From the NCBI GenBank assembly GCA_018715045.1, contig DVMH01000005.1:1-51414 (forward strand): a DNA stretch of 51,414 nt. The letters run 5' to 3'. Under the pieces are notes generated by a model. That model was not told the origin of the DNA and made no database searches. It worked only from the letters and a program-made list of their open reading frames with translations. Both the position numbers and the translations under genes were made by a program. The DNA is from Candidatus Avidehalobacter gallistercoris. Lineage in GTDB: Bacteria; Bacillota; Dehalobacteriia; UBA4068; UBA4997. Within the stretch, counting starts at the first letter, position 1, and each line of letters starts with the position of its first letter. Below are positions 45,249 to 51,414 of this stretch, piece after piece.

Positions 45249-45788
45249 TTAGTCAATATTCCGGTTTTTGCCGTAAAAAATCCGTCCAGCCTGTAAATTT
45301 TTGAAGTATGCGCAGTTAATGGATATTGCTAAGTCGTTAACAATACATTGCCTTGCATCAGAACATTGTATATACTTTGAGCAACAACCAAATATTTCAC
45401 TGCTGTAATACTTTTTGGCATAGTTATATAATGCGGTCACAACACAATCTAAGTTGCAGTCCAGATTAAAATAATGCGTTTGATACATATCTTCGCCGAC
45501 GATGCAAGGTGGCAACTGTTGTTCGGTTAGCCCGGCTTTTTTTAGCTCATCGTTTGCAACTTTTAAATAGGGGTTTCTGTCATTGCCGCGTCCGCGCAAC
45601 GTTATATAACAAGCAATATATCCAAACATAGATATAGACGCGCCGCTGGTTATTTCAGTAATACTAAGCAAACTGTCATTTTTGCCAAAATCCAAGTGAA
45701 ACTTATGTATAAATTCGTGTGCTATTTTGGCAAAGTCAAAATTTTCTTGCATCTGTGGTCTTGACTCTGCTGTTTTTTTTGTTGTCAT
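45249..45788 (-). CDS. Unrecognised protein: module shared with the neighbouring exonuclease, plus Cys-rich tail
   Basis: A 179-residue protein without a family name I know. Residues ~15-130 align by eye with the last ~115 residues of the exonuclease at 46994-48403: both have an LDFG motif, a MFG motif, RGR followed by P and a hydrophobic stretch, and a final A-Y-x-x-AKK. After AKK this protein adds EIFGCCSKYIQCSDARQC...NCAY...GRIFYGKNRN, with five or six cysteines fit to hold zinc or an Fe-S cluster. Its ATG overlaps the stop of the upstream exonuclease by four bases, so the pair is translated together. Confidence 0.7.
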   Translation of the reverse strand: MTTKKTAESRPQMQENFDFAKIAHEFIHKFHLDFGKNDSLLSITEITSGASISMFGYIACYITLRGRGNDRNPYLKVANDELKKAGLTEQQLPPCIVGEDMYQTHYFNLDCNLDCVVTALYNYAKKYYSSEIFGCCSKYIQCSDARQCIVNDLAISINCAYFKNLQAGRIFYGKNRNID

Positions 45789-46861
45789 ATACTAGCCCTC
45801 CCAATCCAGCTTTTTTGGATGGCTTCTTGTAATTCTGTGTGGTTATCATGTATCAATACCCAAAAATCATATTCTGATATGATTTTGATATTCCCACCTG
45901 CGGACTGTAAGGCTTCGGCCTTTAGTATCTTGTTACTTTTTTTGGATTGCGGTTTGCAAGAGTTGATACTGCCAATAATCAAATAATCTGTTTTGCCTGA
46001 TACATTGGCAAGGGGTATTCCACCAAAAAGCTTTATCTTCTCCAGTATATCTTGGCGGGTGGTAGAGTTAAAATCACCAGAAAGAACAAAACGTTTATTT
46101 TCAAAATTAGGCAACGGATAAGCCGCCGGTGTTTTACGTATTTTATCCCAATCCAAATGGTAATGCTGGGTTTTGTCCTGGATGCTGATTTTCTTTGCTT
46201 TTTTATAAAGCCGGGTGCGAGAGGCATCATCAACCAGAGAATCATTTATATCATAATCATCACCCGTTACATTATAGCATTGTTGGTTGTTACATTTGAC
46301 AATACCAGTGCGCAAATCAAATGTTTGAAAAAACTGTTCGGCAGTAGGTATGTTGAATAAATCCAGTATTTTATAAAATATTTTTAATGTGGCGAGCGCG
46401 TCTGAAGCTGCGTTATGATGTTCTAATTCAATATCAAACACCTTTGCCAGAAAATTTAATCTATAGCATTGTTTACCATTTTTGTCTTGTAAATTAGGCA
46501 ATATATTTTTTAATAGACTATAGGTGCAATAATAGTAAAATTGAAAACATGGCAAAGATTGTTGACCCAAAGAGCAACAAAAGACATCAACATCAAAGTT
46601 AGCGTTGTGTACTAGCACCAATGAGTTATTAAGCTTTGGCACTAGCTGCGGTAATAATTCTGCAAAAGTTGGAGCGTCGCTAACATCATCAGAGGTTATG
46701 CCGTGAATATTTATATTTTTACTGTCAAATTCGCATGGAACAGGGCGAATTAAATATTGCTCCGAACAAAAGTCGTTATCAGTTTTTTCGGCTATACCCA
46801 AAGCGCAGGCGCTGCTGCGACTATGGTTAGCCGTTTCAAAATCAATAGCAATCACTTTCAT
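45785..46861 (-). CDS. DnaQ-like 3'-5' exonuclease with BRCT domain
   Basis: A 358-residue protein. Residues 1-165 are a DEDDh exonuclease: ExoI AIDFETA (Asp6, Glu8), ExoII HNANFDVDVF and ExoIII HHNAASDA. The C-terminal ~95 residues are a BRCT domain (NFENKRFVLSGDF, LFGGIPLANVSGKTDYLIIG, IISEYDFW), as in bacterial ligase and exonuclease fusions that bind DNA ends. The middle 80 residues are unassigned. Its stop overlaps the next gene. It may trim or proofread DNA for the element. Confidence 0.88.
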   Translation of the reverse strand: MKVIAIDFETANHSRSSACALGIAEKTDNDFCSEQYLIRPVPCEFDSKNINIHGITSDDVSDAPTFAELLPQLVPKLNNSLVLVHNANFDVDVFCCSLGQQSLPCFQFYYYCTYSLLKNILPNLQDKNGKQCYRLNFLAKVFDIELEHHNAASDALATLKIFYKILDLFNIPTAEQFFQTFDLRTGIVKCNNQQCYNVTGDDYDINDSLVDDASRTRLYKKAKKISIQDKTQHYHLDWDKIRKTPAAYPLPNFENKRFVLSGDFNSTTRQDILEKIKLFGGIPLANVSGKTDYLIIGSINSCKPQSKKSNKILKAEALQSAGGNIKIISEYDFWVLIHDNHTELQEAIQKSWIGRASI

Positions 46862-46881
46862 AATTAAAACACCCTTTGTAA

Positions 46882-47014
46882 TTATCTTGCCAGTAGTGAA
46901 GAATTTGAATGCATAGATAAAGAAATAATACCGGCAAGTAGCGTATCATAAAATACATTTTCCGAAAGTATTTCTAAATCTTGTCCGGCTAGTTTATATG
47001 CTTCGGCCTTTTTT
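46882..47014 (-). pseudogene. Remnant of a third exonuclease-BRCT gene
   Basis: On the minus strand, one base out of frame with the end of the gene at 46994-48403, the sequence reads KKAEAYKLAGQDLEILSENVFYD and continues to LLAR and a stop. This is the end of a BRCT domain nearly identical at DNA level to codons inside that same gene (direct repeat 46923-47015 vs 47401-47493), then diverging. It has no start and looks like a tail left by recombination between paralogues. Confidence 0.65.
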
Positions 47015-47015
47015 A
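46923..47015. repeat. 93-bp direct repeat, copy 1
   Basis: It matches copy 2 at 47401-47493 (offset 478) with about seven differences, the middle ~50 bases being identical. Copy 1 spans the end of the exonuclease gene and the remnant below it. Confidence 0.85.
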
Positions 47016-48403
47016 GCGACGCTGTATATTGCCAGTATCAAATTCTCGAGTTTATCACTCATAATAAAATAATATGTGCGGTTTTTGTCTTTGCCGATAT
47101 CCCATATGGGAAGCCTTGAGATGTCTAGTCCAGTCTGTTCCAGTGTATTATATGTAATTGCCAGCACGGGTTTTTTTGTATTTCTTCCTCGCCAAATTGC
47201 ATGGCCGATGCGAGAGCCAAACATTAATATCGGAACCTTGCCCGATTGTAACTGCCGAATATCCAGATTAGCGTTGTCCACACCAAAATCTAAATCAAAT
47301 TGTGAAATAAATTCTTTTGTAAGTGTAAACAAATCCTTTGATTGTGATACCTTTTTTGTAATGCGTGCAGCTTTGGCAACAGACGAATTTGCAGAGAGGA
47401 AAATAATATCGTCAGGTAGCATATCATAAAATACATTTTCCGAAAGTATTTCTAAATCTTGTCCGGCTAGTTTATATGCTTCAGCTTTTTTTAATTTGTT
47501 GCTTTTCCCGTCTTTTACATTTTTTGCGTAATCTAAGTTTCCCATAATTAAGCAGTTGGTTTCCTTGGTAACACTGTTTTGGCATATGCCGCCAAGATTT
47601 GTAACAAGTTGGGCGGCAAAGATCCGCGTCATTTTTTCAAGTTTGCCGGTAAACACACAATGGCGACCGTACAAAGGGTTGTCAGGATTTTTAACATCAA
47701 TGTTTGGGTTAATGTTACGCAAATCACATTTATAATAATATTTGCTTCGTTTTTTGGATTTTAACTTAGAAACATCTATATTTTTTTGCTTGGCGTAGTT
47801 TAGCAAATACAAATAACAATCCGCCGTAGCTTTGCAATCTGCCAAAGCCCTGTGCGCTCCATTAACATTGATGCCATACAGCTTTACCAAATCCGCCAGC
47901 CGATGGTGGCGCTGTTCCGGGTACAACCAGCGAGAGAGCCGCATACTATCTACAAAATCATTTGAGAACGCAGGCAAACACAATATTTCAGCGTTGTCAT
48001 ATATAAAATTTACATCAAAATTAGCGTTATGACCCAAAAGCAGGCTGTCGCCTACGAAAGATAAAAACTGAGGCAAAGCACCGTCTATTCTAGGTGCGTC
48101 GGTCAGCATATCGTTGGATATACCTGTAAGCTCCGTAATAAAGCTTGGTATATCATAACCGGGGTTAACCAGCGTAGTAAATTCTGCTACAGGATTGTAA
48201 TCGTCATATCTTATAGCGCCAAGCTCAATTATGTCGTCGAAATTTGGGTCTAATCCTGTGGTTTCAATGTCAATAACAACAAAATCGCCACGGTCAACCA
48301 AAAGACTCTTGCCTTTGTTTTCTCGTTTTGGTTTTTGTCGTTCTTTTATTACAAATTCGTCATCTTCATAATCAACGTTAATATCAAATAGCTGTTTTTC
48401 CAT
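46994..48403 (-). CDS. DnaQ-like exonuclease-BRCT protein with fused C-terminal module (3' end recombined)
   Basis: A 469-residue protein. Residues ~35-205 are a DEDDh exonuclease: FVVIDIETTGL, LLLGHNANFDVNF and GAHRALADCKATAD. A BRCT domain follows (~245-325, GRHCVFTGKLEKM, TNLGGICQNSVTKETNCLIMG). The last ~115 residues are the module found separately in the gene at 45249-45788. It ends abruptly at SVAKKGRSI, just where the Cys-rich tail begins in the relative, because the frame enters an out-of-frame BRCT-tail repeat. So the present stop is the product of a rearrangement. Confidence 0.87.
   Translation of the reverse strand: MEKQLFDINVDYEDDEFVIKERQKPKRENKGKSLLVDRGDFVVIDIETTGLDPNFDDIIELGAIRYDDYNPVAEFTTLVNPGYDIPSFITELTGISNDMLTDAPRIDGALPQFLSFVGDSLLLGHNANFDVNFIYDNAEILCLPAFSNDFVDSMRLSRWLYPEQRHHRLADLVKLYGINVNGAHRALADCKATADCYLYLLNYAKQKNIDVSKLKSKKRSKYYYKCDLRNINPNIDVKNPDNPLYGRHCVFTGKLEKMTRIFAAQLVTNLGGICQNSVTKETNCLIMGNLDYAKNVKDGKSNKLKKAEAYKLAGQDLEILSENVFYDMLPDDIIFLSANSSVAKAARITKKVSQSKDLFTLTKEFISQFDLDFGVDNANLDIRQLQSGKVPILMFGSRIGHAIWRGRNTKKPVLAITYNTLEQTGLDISRLPIWDIGKDKNRTYYFIMSDKLENLILAIYSVAKKGRSI
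47401..47493. repeat. 93-bp direct repeat, copy 2
   Basis: This copy lies inside the exonuclease gene and encodes the end of its BRCT domain. The pair explains how the gene's 3' end was replaced. Confidence 0.85.
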
Positions 48404-48549
48404 GGCTGATTACATCCCTTTACTTTTAAACTCAACAAAAATTACATTGCCGACTGCTTTTCTTTTGACTTGTCCGCTGTTTCATCCGCCTGCTGGCAGC
48501 CGCACATAGCACAATGATAATTATATCTAACTTAGCTTTCAATTCAAAT

Positions 48550-49221
48550 TTACTCATCCTCTATACAATCTTTGCAGGGGAGTAATTTGTAGAATGCTAT
48601 ATCTTCTTGCGTAACCGGCGCATACTCCCGATTTTTTAGATGCGAACAGCTGATTATGTGATAACGGTTGCCGCTGGGAGTTCGGTAGTATTGCACATCG
48701 GTATTTGCAATAACGGTTGTTGATACATTATCAGGCACTGCTTCTGGCGGCTGTGACGGGGTGGCGTTCTGCGTGCTGATAGCGCCAAGCATAAGAACCA
48801 GCAACAGGATAACGCCGATTATAAACTGCTTGCTGTATTGCCGCCAAAAGATGACCAGCCTAACCAAGCCTGACAGCATATTAGCTTCGCGCTCTGCTGC
48901 GCGGCTATAATCTGCTGTAATACCGCGCAAATGGTGCTCTAATGCTATGTGGCATATTTCATGCAGCAGGGCAGATGCAGCTTGCGAAATTGTCATATTG
49001 GCAAAATCTACAAAGACAATATGCAGATCGCCACGGCAATAAACAAACAATTGGTGTTTTGCAGCTATCTCTGTACGTTTCAGAAGGCGAAATGCTTCAT
49101 CGTCGAAATGTTTTATCTCCCAGCCCGCCTTGGTAAGATATTGCTCTAAATTCTTCAGCCGGACGCTGTTGTTTAAATCTGTGCCGAGTTTCTGTGCAGT
49201 GCGTAAAATGCTTTGTACCAT
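48550..49221 (-). CDS. ImmA/IrrE-type metallopeptidase with membrane helix and zinc-ribbon-like tail
   Basis: A 223-residue protein. The N-terminal half has the zinc protease motif HEICH (ALLHEICHIALEHH) followed by a Glu in AAEREANML, as in ImmA, which cuts phage repressors to trigger excision. Unusually a membrane helix follows (~130-147, FIIGVILLLVLMLGAIS), then a linker and a C-terminal motif TPSGNRYHIISCSHLKN...PCKDC that resembles the small Cys/His domain on many secreted Gram-positive proteins. It is encoded just below the repressor at 49284-49838, its likely target. Confidence 0.82.
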   Translation of the reverse strand: MVQSILRTAQKLGTDLNNSVRLKNLEQYLTKAGWEIKHFDDEAFRLLKRTEIAAKHQLFVYCRGDLHIVFVDFANMTISQAASALLHEICHIALEHHLRGITADYSRAAEREANMLSGLVRLVIFWRQYSKQFIIGVILLLVLMLGAISTQNATPSQPPEAVPDNVSTTVIANTDVQYYRTPSGNRYHIISCSHLKNREYAPVTQEDIAFYKLLPCKDCIEDE

Positions 49222-49283
49222 TGCGTAACCACCCCAAATAAATATTTTTATCTAGGGTGTTCGACAAAATATTACAAAATCAT

Positions 49284-49838
49284 TTAATCTAGGTTATCAA
49301 AATCAATGGTATCTTTTTCCAGCAGTTTTTTGGCCGCCTCCACTTCTTCATCAGTGGGGTATACAACAGGGGTTGGATTGTCCTTGCCTTTATACGCTAT
49401 CAGCCGTGCCGCTCTCTGTTCTCTTGCTTCTATCTCGGCCAACCGGCGGTGTGCTTCATTGATGTCTGGTAAATCATTAACAGCTGGCGGTTGCTGCATA
49501 GCCAGTAAGGTATCTATTAGGCTATCTATCGCGCTTTTGCCTTCAGGGGTAAGAGTGCGATATTTTTTTATATGGAGTTTTTCTTCTGCTAGCAAGAATA
49601 TGTCTGTGTTTGTTGCCGTGGCGCTGGTATCATCTTTTTGCAATGCAAGATAAAAGTAATCTAATGATACACCAAGGTGCTTAGCAACTTTATATAGGTC
49701 TGAAATGTTAACACTCATACTATCGCGTCTAATTATACTATACAAAGTAGATGTCGAAACCCCAGTAGCCAGAGAAACTTCGTTAACATTGCTGCCCTTT
49801 TCGTATATTAATTTTTTTAATACTGCACCAATGCCCAT
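49284..49838 (-). CDS. XRE-family repressor
   Basis: A 184-residue phage-type repressor. The helix-turn-helix is residues ~6-62 (NVNEVSLATGVSTSTLYSIIRRD, ISDLYKVAKHLGVSLDYF). The rest is helical and charged, with an acidic C-terminus, and lacks the Ser-Lys peptidase of LexA-type repressors, so a separate protease (ImmA-like gene downstream) would be needed to remove it. It is divergent from the Cro-like gene at 49991. Confidence 0.88.
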   Translation of the reverse strand: MGIGAVLKKLIYEKGSNVNEVSLATGVSTSTLYSIIRRDSMSVNISDLYKVAKHLGVSLDYFYLALQKDDTSATATNTDIFLLAEEKLHIKKYRTLTPEGKSAIDSLIDTLLAMQQPPAVNDLPDINEAHRRLAEIEAREQRAARLIAYKGKDNPTPVVYPTDEEVEAAKKLLEKDTIDFDNLD

Positions 49839-49875
49839 AAATTCACCTCCATCTAAGAGTTAATATATATGGTAA

Positions 49876-49887
49876 ACAAATGTTTGT
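49876..49887. promoter_or_regulatory. Possible operator half-dyad near the repressor gene
   Basis: AAACA and TGTTT flank two bases about 40 bases upstream of the repressor start. It may be a second, weaker binding site in the divergent control region. Confidence 0.3.
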
Positions 49888-49898
49888 CAACAAAAATT

Positions 49899-49974
49899 TG
49901 TGCAAATGCAAAAAAAAGCTTGACATATTATGCAATCGCGCATATAATGATGATAGAAATTATGCATTTGCACA
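49899..49974. promoter_or_regulatory. Inverted-repeat operator around the early promoter
   Basis: TGTGCAAATGCA (49899-49910) and its exact reverse complement TGCATTTGCACA (49963-49974) lie 52 bases apart on either side of the rightward promoter, a layout that suits looping or double occupancy by the repressor or the Cro-like protein. Confidence 0.65.
49920..49948 (+). promoter_or_regulatory. Rightward early promoter of the element
   Basis: TTGACA (49920-49925), 17 bases, TATAAT (49943-49948): a consensus promoter driving the Cro-like gene and the small genes after it. Confidence 0.85.
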
Positions 49975-49990
49975 GATTGGAGGTATGTTT

Positions 49991-50194
49991 ATGGCTAAGG
50001 GTATTAAGTCAGCAATGGAAGCAAAGCGAATAGGTATAGATGTTATCGCTGCCGTATTGGGAATACATCGTAACTCGGCCTCCAATAAGGTAAACGGTGT
50101 TACCCAGTTCACCGTTGAAGAGGCCTTTAAGCTTAAGGCGGAGTTGTTCCCTGAGTACGATAGCGATTATCTTTATACAGATTTGCCGAATTGA
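49991..50194 (+). CDS. Small Cro-like DNA-binding protein
   Basis: The ATG at 49991, seven bases after GGAGG, gives 67 residues; the frame is open to 49880 but that part covers the promoter. MAKGIKSAMEAKRIGIDVIAAVLGIHRNSASNKVNGVTQFTVEEAFKL has the shape of a lambda-repressor-like helix-turn-helix. Being divergent from the repressor, it is the likely Cro counterpart. Confidence 0.75.
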   Translation: MAKGIKSAMEAKRIGIDVIAAVLGIHRNSASNKVNGVTQFTVEEAFKLKAELFPEYDSDYLYTDLPN

Positions 50195-50208
50195 AAGGAG
50201 ATGAGAGA

Positions 50209-50376
50209 ATGAAACGCGGAAGATGGAAAATGAAAACCGTATGGGCATACTTAGATGGAAAGAAGCTTGTCGATGTGGTTCAAGCAGCGTTGGACAACAA
50301 TATGACGACTGACGACATGAAAAATTTGCTCATAAGGGAAAATCCGGGTCACGAGGTGACATTCAAAGTTCAGTGA
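50209..50376 (+). CDS. Small hypothetical protein
   Basis: ATG at 50209 eight bases after AAAGGAG gives 55 residues (MKRGRWKMKTVWAYLDGKKL...). The fold looks alpha-beta; no family recognised. It is part of the early gene string of the element. Confidence 0.5.
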   Translation: MKRGRWKMKTVWAYLDGKKLVDVVQAALDNNMTTDDMKNLLIRENPGHEVTFKVQ

Positions 50377-50392
50377 GAGGAGATGAAGCGAA

Positions 50393-50569
50393 ATGCGGAC
50401 AGTTCGCATTGACCCGAGTAAAGTGCCGGCCGCAGACTGGGAAATAGCCTGCCGTGTGCTGCAAAACAGCATACGCCTTGCGCTGGCAGACCCGGAAAAG
50501 CGGGCGGATTATGAGAGATGGAAACGGGAGCAGGAGCAGGAGCAGGAGAAAACAAAGGAGGGGCAATGA
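50393..50569 (+). CDS. Small hypothetical protein with charged repeat tail
   Basis: ATG at 50393, after GAGAGGAG, gives 58 residues (MRTVRIDPSKVPAADWEIACRVL...). It ends in a run of Glu-Gln pairs and lysines. No family recognised. Its TGA overlaps the next ATG (CAATGA). Confidence 0.5.
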   Translation: MRTVRIDPSKVPAADWEIACRVLQNSIRLALADPEKRADYERWKREQEQEQEKTKEGQ

Positions 50570-50631
50570 ATACAGAGATAACGAAACATCCGCTTTGGCA
50601 GCGAGATGTGAAAACGCTCAAACGACGATAG
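50566..50631 (+). CDS. Possible 21-codon ORF
   Basis: The ATG overlaps the previous stop and follows AAAGGAGGGG, an excellent ribosome binding site; the product would be MNTEITKHPLWQRDVKTLKRR. It may be a real micro-protein or a leader that couples translation to the next gene. Confidence 0.3.
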   Translation: MNTEITKHPLWQRDVKTLKRR

Positions 50632-50664
50632 AGCAATTTGAAAAGGTGGTAGGAGGCGATCAAG

Positions 50665-50877
50665 ATGCCAGAAACAGCAGGCGAGAGCGTAAAGGTTTTC
50701 TATTTATGCGACGGCAGAAGGCCGGAATGTACTGGAAAATGCTATCTGCATAGCGAGAGCGATTTGCCTTGCAAGCACACAAGCGACATAAACTACGCCA
50801 GAAACTTTAGCAAATATGTCGATTGCGACGACAAGCGCATCGTTTATCAGGAAATTGACGCAAGCAACAGGGCATAA
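50665..50877 (+). CDS. Small cysteine-containing phage-type protein
   Basis: A 70-residue protein with VFYLCDGRRPECTGKCYLH and LPCKHTSDINYARNF. Proteins with this 'C-x5-ECTGKC...CKHT.DI.YA..F' pattern are frequent among early genes of Clostridial prophages. Four to five cysteines may bind zinc. Function unknown. Confidence 0.6.
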   Translation: MPETAGESVKVFYLCDGRRPECTGKCYLHSESDLPCKHTSDINYARNFSKYVDCDDKRIVYQEIDASNRA

Positions 50878-50882
50878 AAAAC

Positions 50883-50914
50883 GCGCCCCGTCTGGCGGCA
50901 ACCGGACGAAGCGC
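50883..50914 (-). terminator. Hairpin with T-run on the minus strand
   Basis: GCGC..CGTCTGG and CCGGACG..GCGC pair around a 6-nt loop. On the minus strand TTTTTT follows, on the plus strand it does not. It sits after the gene at 50665-50877 and may be bidirectional. Confidence 0.5.
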
Positions 50915-51025
50915 AAATGCGAATAAAAACAACAGTATTATAGCACATTCGGTTCGCCGCGTCAAGTGGACGGGCTAGACCGCATAGGATTTAAGGCCAA
51001 CATAATCTGACAGGAGGAGCGACAT

Positions 51026-51289
51026 ATGGGAAAATGTGAGGGTTGTCCATACAAAACCTGCATTGGGCCGATAAATTGCAATGACCCTTGCCGTGGCCAG
51101 GTCGTCGAAAGGTATTTTCTGCCCAGCGGTACGGAGGTTGTCATTATGGATGGAGCGTATCGCAATAAAACGCCCGAGCAGCTAAAAATGGTTTGGCAGG
51201 GAGTGGTAGATGCGCACATGGCTGTGGCTAATAGGATTGCGCGAGATGAACAGAGAAAGCAGAACGCTTTAAACGCTAGCGGAGAGTAA
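51026..51289 (+). CDS. Small protein with N-terminal cysteine cluster
   Basis: An 87-residue protein starting MGKCEGCPYKTCIGPINCNDPC, five to six cysteines within 22 residues, then an alpha-helical tail. Possible zinc- or Fe-S-binding protein of the element; no family recognised. AGGAGG precedes the ATG by nine bases. Confidence 0.55.
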   Translation: MGKCEGCPYKTCIGPINCNDPCRGQVVERYFLPSGTEVVIMDGAYRNKTPEQLKMVWQGVVDAHMAVANRIARDEQRKQNALNASGE

Positions 51290-51291
51290 AG

Positions 51292-51316
51292 AGAGCCGCC
51301 GTGCTGGCGGCTCTTT
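51292..51316 (+). terminator. Terminator-like hairpin
   Basis: AGAGCCGCC and GGCGGCTCT pair over nine bases around a 5-nt loop, followed by TT only. Confidence 0.55.
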
Positions 51317-51356
51317 GCCGCAGTGGTGGACAAGCTGATTAAGGGAGGACGAGTAT

Positions 51357-51414
51357 ATGACGACAAAAAACTGGCGGCTGGCATTGGCCGCGCTGACGCT
51401 GCTTATTCTGTGGA
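51357..51414 (+). CDS. Start of a membrane or secreted protein (cut by window end)
   Basis: AAGGGAGG precedes the ATG. The 19 visible residues (MTTKNWRLALAALTLLILW) are a positively charged start plus a hydrophobic stretch, as in a signal peptide or anchor. The rest is outside the window. Confidence 0.5.
   Translation, partial: MTTKNWRLALAALTLLILW

Noticed and set aside
46923-47493. CRISPR-like repeat pair
   Set aside because: Only two copies, 93 bp long and 478 bp apart, both coding for a BRCT end; this is a gene duplication remnant, not an array.

Overview
The window reads as the chromosome of a low-GC-branch Gram-positive (Firmicutes/Bacillota), with the right-hand fifth occupied by a mobile element. 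The run ruvC-ruvA-ruvB-queH-spoIID-like-queA-tgt-yajC-secD-secF, the SpoIID/LytB protein, the CotJC-type manganese catalase, the split glutamate synthase and the Bacillus-type (single cytochrome b) succinate dehydrogenase suggest a Clostridia/Negativicutes-like, anaerobic and possibly spore-forming lineage. I infer a member of the Negativicutes (Acidaminococcaceae-like) only tentatively; no rRNA is present to settle it.

Layout. 1-228: end of a zinc-ribbon protein. 229-650: gene-free stretch with a 32-bp palindrome, a long hairpin and a terminator. 651-9804: Holliday-junction resolution (RuvCAB), queuosine synthesis (QueH, QueA, Tgt), a SpoIID/LytB protein and the Sec accessory subunits YajC-SecD-SecF. 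9892-14030: RecJ, MiaB and an endonuclease IV-like protein. 14122-17277: sdhCAB operon with a good promoter and terminator. 17411-20456: GntR/YtrA-type regulator, glycosyltransferase-GtrA fusion, ABC ATPase and permease. 20517-20590: tRNA-Gly(CCC).

20818-32119 is a nitrogen-assimilation island. On the minus strand are glutamine synthetase III (glnN) and an ammonium channel fused to a PII domain. Divergently on the plus strand are a five-gene split glutamate synthase (amidotransferase, ferredoxin-FMN synthase, 4Fe-4S protein, FAD/NAD oxidoreductase, GXGXG subunit), a type I glutamine synthetase and an ANTAR antiterminator with a degenerate receiver. Together they import ammonium, fix it into glutamine, convert glutamine to glutamate and carry their own sensor (PII) and a likely RNA-level regulator.

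32224-42924: aldehyde dehydrogenase, a CmpB-type membrane protein, the ylxM-ffh-rpsP-khpA-rimM-trmD translation/secretion operon (trmD is fused to a second SPOUT-type methyltransferase domain), a LysM protein, YlbF, a Fur-family regulator, a TPR membrane protein and an SLC13/ArsB-like permease.

43215-51414 is a mobile element whose right end lies outside the window. A large serine recombinase abuts, tail to head, a CotJC/manganese-catalase gene that lacks its first ~65 codons. This arrangement is like the sigK 'skin' and other elements that split sporulation genes. Inside the element are two DnaQ-like exonuclease-BRCT genes sharing an unrecognised C-terminal module (once fused, once as a separate overlapping gene), a recombined gene remnant, a membrane-anchored ImmA/IrrE-type peptidase, a divergent repressor/Cro-like pair with an inverted-repeat operator, and a string of small early-region genes.
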